Shown: piece after piece, positions 35,100-45,012 of the stretch
Layout: every line of letters begins with the position of its first letter
Position numbering within the stretch: position 1 is the first letter of the stretch
NCBI GenBank assembly: GCA_012064415.1
Contig: SSNU01000042.1
Location: forward strand, 1-64,000
DNA: 64,000 nucleotides
Direction: 5' to 3'
Origin: Gyrodactylus bullatarudis
Lineage: Eukaryota > Platyhelminthes > Monogenea > Gyrodactylidea > Gyrodactylidae
Notes under the pieces: generated by a model
Seen by the model: only the letters and a program-made list of their open reading frames with translations
Databases searched by the model: none
What the model was told of the DNA's origin: nothing
Translations under genes and position numbers: made by a program

Positions 35100-35500
35100 C
35101 TATTTTAACTTTCGAAGCCAAAATTTTTCCCGATTTCAGGGAGATTTGACTGAGTTAAATGTTGATATTTTAGATCAACGTTAGACGCAGAGTTCAAACT
35201 CCCATAAAGAGATTCACTAAAGTTCGTCTCTATACTAGCGACTTGGACTATTTGGACTTGTTGAATATCGAGAAGAGAAGAACTTATCATAATCATTTAG
35301 AGGCTAAACTTTTTTCTTGGAACCAGTAAGTTTTTCTCAATCGCCATAGGCTAATTTTTATCCCAAATATCAGCTTTTAACTCTTTCTGAAATCGATGAA
35401 ACATTTGACCTTGAACAAATTGAGTTTTTTTTAATTTCAGAAAAATGGCCTTATTTTGGCCGGAGAAAGATACTGAGGTCATCTAGCTTTATTAAGTTGG
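35100..35500. repeat. Foldback element, family 2 (second copy)
   Basis: The left part has GATCAACGTTAGACGCAGAG (near 35174), matching GATCAAAATTAGACGAAGAA of the 7.6-kb element. The right part CCCAAATATCAG...GAAATCGATGAAAC (near 35365-35402) mirrors the left arm. The outer right block, GGAGAAAGATACTGAGGTCA then TCTAGCTTTATTAAG, is the reverse complement of the block near 7367-7430. Arms are degenerate, so this is an older copy. Confidence 0.5.
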
Positions 35501-36396
35501 TCTCTAGACCCCCAACTAGTTAGTTAGATAATCTAGAAAACCTGGTAATTATTGCTATCATTTTAACAGCCCATCCTTCATTTAGGGCTCGTTCATTCCT
35601 CTTTCGATTGGAAATCACCTAGAATAGTCAAAGATTTCAGTTCTTTTCAAAACATTAATTTTTGATTAAAACGTTTCATAAATGAAGGTGTGTATGATAA
35701 CTGAAATAGTTGCAGTAAACAAACTTTGAATTAATTCGTAATAAAAAAAGCATGATTTTGCTAATATATCCCAGAACGAAACTCCTCTGAGACTCTTTTT
35801 ATAGCTTCGAAATATGGTTCGGATTCATCATTGACTAACTGTAAATATTTATTTTCACGTCAGGTTGAATTTCTCACAGAATTTTCTCGATATATTGACA
35901 CAGAAAAAAACTTTTGAATCTAAATAAAGATTTTTTTTCCACAAGTTGATTTTCAATTGATGTTGCCACCAAATTCCACAATATGTTTTCATTGCTATGC
36001 CTCTAATTGATACGTGTAACATCTGTCAACGTTCATCAGAATCCCAAATAAGTGAATTTTATTTTTAGATTTAACATCTATAAATCATTACCTTTGTAAT
36101 CCATAATAAAACTAGTTTTATGATCTCATTTGGTCTCTTTCAGGTGGTAATGAATAAATTATTTAATAAAAAGTTCAACTTTCAACAACCAAGTTGGCCA
36201 GTTCGAGCTTTTGCTATTTATTACAAAGAGTTTTTCGTGCGCTTTGAAATTTAAGTGTGATTTTAAATACAGTGTATATCTTCCTTCATATTTCATTTTG
36301 GGAAAAATGCGAATATATCCGTATTCGTTCAAGATTTCTTGGATTGCAATTGGTTTTCATAATCATACGTATCTTCAACAAATAACTGTGTGTTCA

Positions 36397-36771
36397 ATGC
36401 CAAATTCTATGGCTAAAACTCGACAAAAACTCTGCCATCTCGAACGTATTCAATACATTTATCTCAGAACATGCTTCGGCCCACTACCTTATTATGATTT
36501 ACTTGAGCGGGCTAAATTATTTCCTCTCTGGCTTAGACGCATCTCAGCCTCTGCGTTCCTGTACTCTAAGTATGCTACTCAACCAAATAGCCATTACAAC
36601 CTGCGCTCAGCAAAGGGATACTCTATACTACTTAATGTACTCCTCCCCCTTCGCACAAGATTTCAAATTAACTTTTCTCAGTTTAAAGATAAAAACATTG
36701 CCAACATTTGTTCATATTTAATATCATTTGTACCAGATAATCACGATATGCTTAATAATTATTTCAAATAA
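36397..36771 (+). pseudogene. LINE reverse transcriptase C-terminal remnant
   Basis: Plus-strand frame ending at 36771 with the motif series MAKTRQKLCHLERIQYIYLR, then YYDLLERAKLFPLWLRRISA, then SHYNLRSAKGYSILL. This is the typical tail of a jockey/CR1-like non-LTR reverse transcriptase (LxxIQ, 'LLxxxxLxPLxxRR', 'xYxLR'). There is no catalytic FADD-type motif upstream, so only the 3' end is present, as expected for a 5'-truncated insertion. It is related in pattern to the fragment at 8.2-8.6 kb. Confidence 0.55.
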
Positions 36772-37313
36772 AAATCTAGTATATATATCTCAACAAAAGT
36801 TAACTCGTATCAGGTTAGATTGAAGGAAATGTTGAAAAAAAACTTTCTTGAGACTTGCTTTTCAATTTGTTTCCGACCCAAGAAACTTAAGCTTTATTTT
36901 TTCACAACTTGAACGGAATAATTCCGCGGGCTGATCCATTTAGAAATTGGAACTTTTGGCTCTGAAACTCCTTATAGTTCATCAGGGATATCGGCCCGAT
37001 GATTAAATATTTGTTTTACGAAATAAAGCGTATATAACTTTAGCAAATAGGTTTTCGAAAAGTATATTTGACACAGTTTCAAAAAAAAAACCATTTTCAA
37101 GAAACTTTTAGATATCTTTATAATTTATACATTATCTTGTAGCTTAATAAATTTCCTTTCTAAGGAGGGGTAGAAAAGCATCTTTCAATACAAATTATTT
37201 CTCAAGAAAATGTTGAAAAAATGGAACATGAACGGTTTTGAATGAAAAGTAAAAGGTTGAATTCGACGATAAGTTTTATATCTGATTAGAAATTTATTCA
37301 AAGAAAAAATTCC

Positions 37314-37460
37314 TTAAGGAGCGGCAGTAGTTGTGGTGGTCTTGGATGAGTTGATGAGCTCCTCAATCTTGGCGATGAGATCAGCACATCCCTCGGTCTG
37401 GTAGACGGCAACAACTGAGAGGAGAGCCATAATCATGAAGATGTTATTCATTGAGAACAT
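37314..37460 (-). CDS. Small secreted peptide, member 2
   Basis: 48-residue intronless frame: signal peptide MFSMNNIFMIMALLSVVAVY then QTEG, and a short mature part CADLIAKIEELINSSK plus TTTTTAAP. It is almost identical in DNA and protein to the gene at 40344-40490, so the two are recent duplicates about 3 kb apart in the same orientation. They share layout but little identity with the gene at 32.7 kb. A minus-strand TATA box (TATAAAAG, 37513-37520) sits 52 bp upstream of the ATG, with a CCAATC motif about 20 bp further out. The single Cys at the mature N-terminus could allow disulfide dimers (inference). Confidence 0.85.
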   Translation of the reverse strand: MFSMNNIFMIMALLSVVAVYQTEGCADLIAKIEELINSSKTTTTTAAP

Positions 37461-37512
37461 GTTGGTTGATTTTTCTTGAGATTGCTGTTGGCGTTAATTA
37501 CGATAGTCAAAT

Positions 37513-37520
37513 CTTTTATA
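37513..37520 (-). promoter_or_regulatory. TATA box of secreted peptide gene 2
   Basis: TATAAAAG on the minus strand, 52 bp before the ATG, preceded by an ATTGG (CCAAT-type) element near 37536. Confidence 0.65.
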
Positions 37521-40343
37521 TTTTCACTCAACCAATCGGCAATGTACCTATTGCGACATATTCTCTGACTTTTCAATCTATCAACGGAGATTGTGTTGTT
37601 TTGAATTTTTGAAAAATGACATTCATCTTTTAGTATTTGTGTGTGTTTGTGTATGAAAACGCTTGACTTTTATTCACGTCAGAGTTTTCAAGACATTCCA
37701 AAGGCAAGGGAACTGAACCATTCTGATCTCTCTTTGAAGGGATACTTTCACAACCTCTTATTTTGGATTACTCTGATCTGAAATTTATGTTTATTGGGCA
37801 AAATACACTGAAATTGTTCCAATTTTTCGAATAATGCCACAAATAGCTTTAATATACTTTTAAAAAACGTTTTAAATTTGAAAAATTTTCACAATTTTGT
37901 TTATCTTATTCCAAAAGCATGGAAAGGTATTTTGAACCCAAATTCGCTGGGATAATACAATAAAAAACTTGAAGATTGAATTCATCATATCGATGGGCGA
38001 GTTTAGTAAATTTGGAAAGAGTCTATTACACCTCAGTTTTACGAAAATTTTATCAAGATTTTTTACTACTGTACTGATGATTTGAAGAAAAAGTTTTGAA
38101 AAAATCAATTATCACCTTATCGTGATCCTGAAAATCAACTTTTGATCAATCCCTCACTCTGAAATCAATATAATTTTCAACTCAAAGTTCAAAAGAGTGG
38201 AAATTTGGCACCAATTTATGTTTGTATATGGGTAAAAGATGGTTAAAGTGAGGATTTGTTATAATTATAATCAGTCAAGTTTCAGATACTCACAATTTTC
38301 ATCAAGTTACGACCCTTTGATTCGCTAGTGTTATTTTTCAATAGACTGAACTTTATGACTCTGTATTGATTCAATTGATGTAATCAATCTATTTTTCTCT
38401 AGGCCCTTGAGAGAGGTGTTCTTAGTTTGAATTATGGTTCTGACTTTATTGAAAGATGAATATAAATTTGAACTGGTTCATTTGGAATAGTGAACCCCTT
38501 TTTAAGACGATAAGGAAATCAATCAATTAATGTAAAACAATTCTAAATCAGATTCAATTTTCTATTGAATTTCCCATTTAACAATAAGTAAGAAGATAAA
38601 AACTAAATTTTACAAATACTAAATCTCTTTGAGAATTTTTTGGCCTTTTGTTTAGCGTAAATTATTATTGAGAACTGCGGAATAACTGAGAATTTTTGAC
38701 TTTGAATGATCGCCCTACATAACGGTGAATCTCACGAATATGAATTTGGCCAAAAAATAAAGAATAAGTAAATAAGTAGTATTTTTAACACATATTTTTT
38801 CAGCTATTTGCTCATTCGATGGAGAAGTAAATTTTGAGAAAAATCCTCTTGAATTAAATAGTTTAAATATACAGTAGTTCTGATATACAATTTGAAAATT
38901 ACAATTTTTAAATTTTGAATTAATTTTACTACGAGTATTTATAAAATTCACGCTTATGACTTTTCGGATGGGAATTATTCTAATAGTTTTTTTAAAACCC
39001 TTTTTTATGCGTTTAAAAGAATTTTTCGGAAATGGGATTTATGGCCATCAGAACGATAAAATTTTTAATTTAGTTTATAAAAAGTGGTTCGGGAAAAAAT
39101 TATTTTCTGTATAACCCTAGTAAATAGGTTTCCGAGTTTTCAAAATAATCTTGTTCAACTCAAGTGTTTCACGAATATCAGGGCATGGTATACGTTCAGA
39201 TGTGTCCTCATGCTTTTCTTTTGTTGTATAAGCCCTGATCTTTGATTACTTTATCGCTAAAAATGGGAAATACTCTGGGTCTTTAAGGATTAATTAAACT
39301 CTTTCGGTGCCGATGGACATATATGTCCATTTTCCAATTTTTTTGAAGCTTTTATAACTCTACCAGTTTGATAGGTTTTTGGATCAATTAAAGTTTAAAT
39401 TGAATTTTGGCCAAATAACTTGGTATCTTCATTGCTAAATTTTGGTTTTTATAAAAACTATGAATGGTCACATTCTGAAATTTTCCCGGTTGAGCTTATT
39501 TTGTTCTCTGGATGGGCGTCAAGCATAGAATGTCGAATTACAGTCCAACATTAGGCTTGAATATATACTTGCTATTGGTCAAAATTTCTCCAACTTTCAA
39601 GCACTAAAAATGATCAAAAGTCAGAATTATAGGAATATTCTTCCAAGCTCATCTTCCAGACTCTCAATCAGGAAAAGCCCCTGATATAAATTACGGTATA
39701 TTCTTAGTAAAGATGATTAAAACACGAGATGCACCCAATGAATATATAATTCAGTTATTGTGGTTATTACAGTCGGAACCGAAACTCAATGGCCACCCTT
39801 TTGATCTATTGATATATCATGATATAATGTAACATGTAAAGGTAGGAGAATTCAGGATTATGGGTTCATGCAAATGAAGATACAGATAATTTTAAAGAGA
39901 GCTATGAGAACTATTAAATAAAACATTTAATAAAACCAAGATTTGAACCTTATTTCGTACGCTCAAGATTTTTACTTGATAGGTCTGAAATTCAAAGGCT
40001 AATTTCATGGATCTAAAAATTATGATCTGGAATCTGGCATATAAGGAGAGTATGGTCTCAAACAGAATAGAAAACCATTCCCCTTGTCTAAGATTGGATC
40101 CTAATTGAGGAATGGAAGGTCGTTTACTGGAAAGGGATGCTAAAAGAGCCATTATAGAGCATAGATATTTGTCTTATCTTCAGGAGTAAGAGTGAGGGCC
40201 AAGACAAGACCTACATGTTGTCTAAGGAATTGGGTCCTGAAACATAGTGTCAACAGTAGTGTGGAAAAATTATTATGAAAACTTAAAAAAATACAGAAAG
40301 GGTTCATGTTTTGAAATAAAGGATTTATTATTTCTGATTATTT
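37521..40343. other. Spacer between duplicated peptide genes
   Basis: About 2.8 kb, no gene recognised. It has a repeat fragment shared with the DESI intron (CGTGATCCTGAAAATCAACT then TTTGATCAAT, near 38121 and 31361). AATAAA occurs near 39900 without an obvious gene in front of it. Confidence 0.4.
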
Positions 40344-40490
40344 TTAAGGAGCGGCAGTAGTGGTGGTCTTCTTGGTTGAGTTGATGAGCTCCTCAATCTT
40401 GGCAATGAGATCAGCACATCCCTCGGTCTGGTAGACGGCAACAACTGAGAGGAGAGCCATAATCATGAAGATATTATTCATTGAGAACAT
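40344..40490 (-). CDS. Small secreted peptide, member 3
   Basis: 48-residue intronless frame nearly identical to member 2: the same signal peptide MFSMNNIFMIMALLSVVAVY, then a mature CADLIAKIEELINSTKK followed by TTTTAAP. The differences cluster at the Ser/Thr/Lys junction and in silent sites, which suggests the mature helix is under constraint or the copies are very young. A minus-strand TATA box (TATAAAAC, 40530-40537) lies 40 bp upstream of the ATG, and a CCAATC motif near 40550 lies upstream of it. Confidence 0.85.
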   Translation of the reverse strand: MFSMNNIFMIMALLSVVAVYQTEGCADLIAKIEELINSTKKTTTTAAP

Positions 40491-40529
40491 TTTGGTTGAT
40501 TTTTGATTAAATTCCTCAGTAGCCTACGA

Positions 40530-40537
40530 GTTTTATA
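40530..40537 (-). promoter_or_regulatory. TATA box of secreted peptide gene 3
   Basis: TATAAAAC on the minus strand, 40 bp before the ATG. It matches the arrangement of the two paralogs. Confidence 0.65.
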
Positions 40538-41065
40538 CTGGCCTCAATCCAATCAAATCATACGGGTAGAACTCATAAATCTTTAACTGCTCACAAAATT
40601 ATTGATTTAATATTCTCATTAGATAGGGTTTTTGAATAATTTTTTGATTAATGCTCTTTAATTTAAAAAAATAGAACTATTTATAACAGAGTAGTACTGT
40701 TGAGTGATACATTGTATCGATTAGTATTGTAAAATTTTCATGGTCTCATTACTATAGTCACTTGCGTAATAACAATGCAAGACAATGGAAACAAGGATTC
40801 AAACTTTATTCCCAAATGCTTAAATGAACTCAAAGTATCTTATGTTTTACAAATGATGTTAATAAAAATAAATCAAGTCATTTTTAATGAAAACTTGATT
40901 GGAACTACTTTAAAGTAGGTTATATATTTAATGAATTTAATTTGAAGCAAATTTTAAATTTAGAAATTGAATATGAATTTATTTTTTTTGTGATAAGATA
41001 AACAAATTATCATTATGATTTTAGCATTTTGTCATCAGCCAAGTAACTTTTTCAAAATCTTTAAA
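40538..41065. other. Divergent spacer, peptide gene 3 / DNAJB12-like
   Basis: AT-rich with no coding frame. The last 60 bp before the DNAJB12-like ATG contain a TTTTAG acceptor-like site near 41024 that could serve a 5' UTR intron or a trans-spliced leader; neither can be shown. Confidence 0.35.
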
Positions 41066-42224
41066 ATGGATGCTAACAAGGATGAGGCTATGAAATGTCT
41101 GTCCCTTGCCAAGGCGCTTCTCAACTCTGGAAATAAAGCTGAAGCCTTGAAATTTGTTAAAAAAGCCAAGAAAATATATCCCCTCATAGATGATTCTTGT
41201 ACGTGAAATTATAATATATTTTCTTTTTTATCAAGACTTTACCAAAATCTTTAGTGAAACTAATACAGGCAACGATGGATATAAAAAGTCTTCATCTCCA
41301 TCTAGACAAAAGGAGACCCAGAATTTCACTTCTCGGCGTAGAAGTAACTCGAATTCTCGCGTCAATACTGATGCCAAGAATTATACAAAAGAACAGCTGC
41401 AGGCCGTCAAAAAAGTCATGGACCAAAAGGATCTCTACGATGTTCTTGGGGTAGAGAAAACTTGCTCTGAATCAGACCTCAAAAAGGCTTATCGTTCCCT
41501 AGCCCTGAAATTTCATCCGGACAAAAACCAAGCACCTAGAGCTTCGGAAGCGTTCAAAAAAATTGGAAAAGCATTCGACACGTTGTCAGACAAGGAAAAA
41601 CGTAGGAGATACGATGAGACTGGTACTACAGAGGAAACTGTTTCCACCACTAGCTATCACAGAAATTCATCAGCACACTTTCAGGACTTTCAAGGTTTCG
41701 ACTCGGATGTTTTCAACATTTTCTTCAACTCTGGCTTTCCGTTTAGTCAATTCGGCTCTGGCGTCCACCAACACAACACAAGGACCCATCATACACGAAC
41801 GCATCGCACTCACACTGAGAATAGGGACTCCGATCGTTCTAACAACTACTTTGTGTACATTCAACTGTTGCCGTTACTCATTTTGTTCGCTCTCTCCTTC
41901 TTCAGCAGTGTCATGGTGAAGGATCCAGTCTACAACTTTCAAAAGACTAGCAAATTCAATGTGGAACGATTCACCTCTCCTCATAGGATCCCCTACTACG
42001 TAAAGCCTTCGTTTAAATCGGATTACGGATCAAACATTCCGTATATTGATGCTCAAATTGAGGAAGAGTTCCAGACTAACCTTCGCTATCGTTGCTACAG
42101 GGAAAAGGAGTACAAGGAGAATATTCTCTATCGAGCTCGTTACTACGGCAGTGACGAAGATTACAACAAGGCATTGCGAATATCTGTGCCTAGCTGTGAT
42201 CGCCTACTCGAAGTGTTTGGCTAA
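41066..42224 (+). CDS. DNAJB12/DNAJB14-like ER-membrane J-domain co-chaperone
   Basis: Tail-region membrane-anchored Hsp40 that recruits Hsp70 to the ER surface for quality control of membrane proteins. Two exons, 41066-41198 and 41236-42224, are joined over a 37-nt intron. The N-terminus MDANKDEAMKCLSLAKALLN with KALKFVKKAKKIYPL-type repeats is the conserved DNAJB12/14 start. The J domain is at about residues 115-180 (DLYDVLGVEKTCSESDLKKA, then LKFHPDKNQAP with the HPD triad, then FDTLSDKEKRRRYD). A Gly/Phe-type stretch DVFNIFFNSGFPFSQFGSG follows, then one transmembrane helix (FVYIQLLPLLILFALSFFSS) and the DUF1977 C-terminal domain (PYYVKPSFKSDY, then LRYRCYREKEYK). Length of about 373 residues is normal. 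The start is certain because the N-terminal motif begins at this ATG. Confidence 0.95.
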
Positions 42225-42728
42225 GCGGCTACTCTTTTTAGACATCATTTAGACGAGAAAAGAATTGACTACATAGAATTCATCATTCCCAGTCCCCCTT
42301 AATCATCATTAAAAATGTTACGATTCGTAACTTACCAAGTACACAATTTCTCTTTATGGTACCTTTACCTTGAGTCCTTTTTTGTACCATACTCTTTTCT
42401 AAACAATTTACAACTTGTGATTAATGGTATCATCAATGGCTCAAAGAATGTTACTACGAGTCATTCATTACTCCCTATGAAAGACGATTACTACTAATTA
42501 TTTTAGCGAATTTACAACTCCATTTTTGAACAAATTGCTTGGTTTTTTTGAGAAAGAGTGTCAAGAAATGTGAAAATTATTATTAATTTTAATGAAAAGA
42601 ATAAATTATTACATAAGCCTCAGTGGCGTATGCCTTCCTTGTACTTGAATGATTGCTTTATTGCTTGTTTTTGAATTTTTAATTAGATTCATGATAAACT
42701 GAGTTACATTTCATTATGCAAATTACAG
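42225..42728. other. Spacer, probable 5' exon of CLYBL unresolved
   Basis: 504 bp between two plus-strand genes. A first exon for CLYBL with a mitochondrial presequence should lie here. Candidates are the ATG at 42315 (MLRF, then a GTAACT donor) and the ATG at 42437 (MAQRMLLR, then GTCATT). Neither is convincing. Confidence 0.35.
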
Positions 42729-43776
42729 AAATTGCTAAGATCTCTCCTCTACCTGCCTGGTAACAAGGAGGCCAAAATGGTTTCGTTGGCATCAAAAATA
42801 CACGCAAATCTAACCAAGGCTAGTGAAGATGTCGAGTATTCTGTCCCAGATCTCATAATGCTCGATATTGAAGACGGCGTTGGCCTTGAGGAAAAGGATA
42901 AAGCACGAGAGAACATTTCCAGACATTTGAGGGAGGGTGGTGTCTTTGAAGAGTATCGCAGAGTCCTGGGAAAAAATATTGGTGTCCGAATTAATCGTTA
43001 TGCCGACAGAAATTTTTATAATCAGGCTGATGTGGACCTAATTCGAGGACTCAAGGGCCAAATCGACTTCATTTGCCTGCCCAAGCTGGAGAATGAAAAG
43101 TGCTTACTAGAGGTAAATCAGAAATTAAAATCATTCTCTCTAGTTCATGGACAACCAAGTGAAAGATGACGTAAAACTAATCGGAATGACAGAATCCCCA
43201 ATGGGACTACTGAATATGAAGAGAGTGTTAGAGGTGGCGGCAGAGCGCAATTTCCAACTAGACGGAATGATTTTTGGCTCCGATGACTATTGCGCCGAAT
43301 TGGGTGAGTTGTCAATTTTTAACATTAACTAAAAAGGAATCGTACGGTCAAGAGAGAACACGGAGATTGAATTTGCCAGACAACTCTTCCTTACGACCTG
43401 TAAGGCATTCGGTAAGCTCGCAATAGACATGGTCGAGATCAATATCAATGACACTGAAAAAGTCCTCAGTGACAGTCGAAAGAGTAGCATGCAAGGCTTT
43501 GATGGCCGTCAATGTATTCATCCATTCCAAATTTCATCAATCAACCAAGGCTACAGTCCAACCAGAGAGCAATTGGACTACGCCAGATTGGTTCATTCAG
43601 CTTGCGCAGATCGTTTGAAGCAGAGCCTGCACGTCAAGAGTGAAGTGGACCTGGATGCTTTCAAGGTGGACGACCTGATGATTGATAAGCCAACCATACT
43701 ACAGTCGCGAAGGATTCTTGAGAGAAATCAGTTGATCGAGAGGGCTGGACACCCAACTACCCATGGAGGGGGGTAA
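42729..43776 (+). CDS. CLYBL: Citramalyl-CoA lyase, mitochondrial (CLYBL), 5' end incomplete
   Basis: HpcH/HpaI-citE family lyase that splits citramalyl-CoA to acetyl-CoA and pyruvate in mitochondria and protects B12 metabolism in vertebrates. Exons 42729-43112, 43144-43303 and 43337-43776 are joined over 31- and 33-nt introns and give 327 codons. Motifs are RSLLYLPGNKEAKM, LIMLDIEDGVGLEEKDKARE (metal-binding Asp/Glu region), NIGVRINRYADR, FICLPKLENE, GMTESPMGLLNMKRV, GMIFGSDDYCAELG and GFDGRQCIHPFQI. These follow CLYBL and CitE order. There is no ATG at the front: the frame opens at an acceptor (ATTACAG, 42721-42728), so a first exon is missing. The stop is 44 bp from the stop of the convergent stathmin gene. 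Confidence 0.9.
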
Positions 43777-43820
43777 CATGAAATGGTGAAATGTAGAAAA
43801 ATATATTTATTTAAATAGAT

Positions 43821-44222
43821 CTAAGTACATGTACTTCTGTTCAAGTTGGTCTTTAGAGAGTTTATCTTTTGGTTGAGGTGATCCTTTCGTCTTTCCGTCT
43901 TGAGTTGGATATCGGCTTCGACATTTTTCTTGAGCTCATCACTCTTTGCACTAAGTTTGGACTTTTGAATTTCAGCAATTGACTTGACGAGAGAAACGTG
44001 AATTTCACTCTTACTTTTCACCTCCTGAAATGAAACATGAGAATATCATTAGAATCGAGATATTACACTCAAAACATCAGAACGACGTTTAGCGGCCATC
44101 TCCAGCTTGTCCTGTATGGCATCAAGAGTCAAGTTCAACTTTCTCTCTGGTGTACAGGGAAAGCGAAGGTCTTTTTGATGCTCAGAGAAAGAAACATCGA
44201 ACGAGATTGCTGACTTGTTCAT
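43821..44222 (-). CDS. Stathmin-like microtubule-destabilising protein
   Basis: Stathmins bind tubulin dimers and promote microtubule catastrophe. Two exons are proposed: 44076-44222 and 43821-44024, 116 codons, with a 51-nt intron whose donor is the unusual GTTTTG (an alternative, GTGTAA, breaks the frame). The N-terminal part ISFDVSFSE, then PERKLNLTLDAIQDKLEMAA and KRRSD, matches the stathmin signature 'SPPKKKxLSLEEIQKKLEAAEERR'. The rest is a long Lys/Glu helix (KSKSEIHVSLVKSIAEIQKS, then ELKKNVEADIQLKTERRKDH) as in the tubulin-binding helix. It is somewhat shorter than human stathmin (149), losing part of the second tubulin-binding repeat. It starts 97 bp from the PNO1 start. Confidence 0.8.
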
Positions 44223-44319
44223 GATTGCGATCTAATTTGAATCTCGAATTTTGGGATACAATAAAACAATTTATTCAAGAAACTGAATGACAATTTGTTT
44301 CAATATATAGTTTTTTCTA
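44223..44319. promoter_or_regulatory. Divergent promoter stathmin / PNO1
   Basis: Only 97 bp between the two start codons. No TATA box in a classical position was seen; AATAAAACAATTTATT near 44262 is AT-rich and could act for either gene. A shared core promoter is inferred. Confidence 0.5.
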
Positions 44320-44874
44320 ATGAATGAGGTAAGGTCGATAGTTGTCCCCCAAAACCGACGTAGTCCACTCAAAAATGTTTGGAAATCAATGGTTGAAATT
44401 CTCACGAAACAATTGAAGCTAATGGTTTGTCTCAACACCAAAGATAAGGTGTGGAAGGTTATGTTGAAAAATTCTAATGAACTAAACGACATGAATATTC
44501 TACAAAAAGGACAGGATTTCATCACAAGTTTTCTATATGGATTTAAATTTGAAGACGCTCTCGCCATAGTTCGCATAGATGGAATGTACTTGGAAACTTT
44601 TCACGTCTCTGACGTAAGACAGACCCTCCAGGGAAATCACATGAATCGAGCTGTCGGACGTATTTGCGGCTTCAACGGAAGAATCAGAAAGGCTATTGAA
44701 AATGCTACCAGAACTAGGATCGTTGTAGCTGATCAAACCATTCATCTTATGGGTAGCAATGAGAGAATTAAGGTTGCTAGAAGAGCCATTTGTGATTTGA
44801 TCCTGGGGTCACCACCAAATAAAATCTTCGGTAAAGTACGAATGCACTCGAATCGTCTGGACTCTTCTATATGA
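44320..44874 (+). CDS. PNO1: PNO1/Dim2, small-subunit ribosome assembly KH protein
   Basis: Partner of the nuclease NOB1 in 18S rRNA 3'-end maturation within pre-40S particles. This is a single 184-codon exon. Family motifs are clear: VRSIVVPQNRRSPLKNVW at the start of the first KH-like fold, QDFITSFLYGFKFEDALAIV, IDGMYLETFHVSDVRQTLQG, and the second KH domain HMNRAVGRICGFNGRIRKAI then ENATRTRIVVADQTIHLMGS and ARRAICDLILGSPPNKIFGK. The GxxG loop (FNGR) is more degenerate than the usual GKGG. It lacks the roughly 65-residue variable N-terminus of the human protein (252 aa), which is normal for divergent orthologs. It is followed after 138 bp by the UBE3C stop (convergent). Confidence 0.93.
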   Translation: MNEVRSIVVPQNRRSPLKNVWKSMVEILTKQLKLMVCLNTKDKVWKVMLKNSNELNDMNILQKGQDFITSFLYGFKFEDALAIVRIDGMYLETFHVSDVRQTLQGNHMNRAVGRICGFNGRIRKAIENATRTRIVVADQTIHLMGSNERIKVARRAICDLILGSPPNKIFGKVRMHSNRLDSSI

Positions 44875-45012
44875 CACAAATCAGAAATATTTGTTTAATA
44901 AATAATTAACCAATTCCCTATTTTGAAAGTCTTTGTGTGAATAAAATATGTATATTATTATTTAGTGAAATCTTAGAAATAATGATACAGCTATGTAAAA
45001 GTGAAATGGCTC

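Larger units (their letters stand above)
32877..37313. other. Gene-poor region with repeats and a LINE tail
   Basis: About 4.4 kb without a supported gene except a decayed LINE fragment (36397-36771) and a foldback repeat (35100-35500). A plus frame at 32894-33088 starts MPDVCKFGFCLVALLFSIKC and looks like a signal peptide, but overlaps the promoter of the neighbouring peptide gene. A 14-bp palindrome CTCATACGTATGAG is at 34542-34555, between CA/TG-rich tracts. The rest is AT-rich and unexplained. Confidence 0.45.

Noticed and set aside
44822..45012. Shared transcription unit for PNO1 and UBE3C
   Set aside because: They are on opposite strands and converge; only their 3' ends approach.
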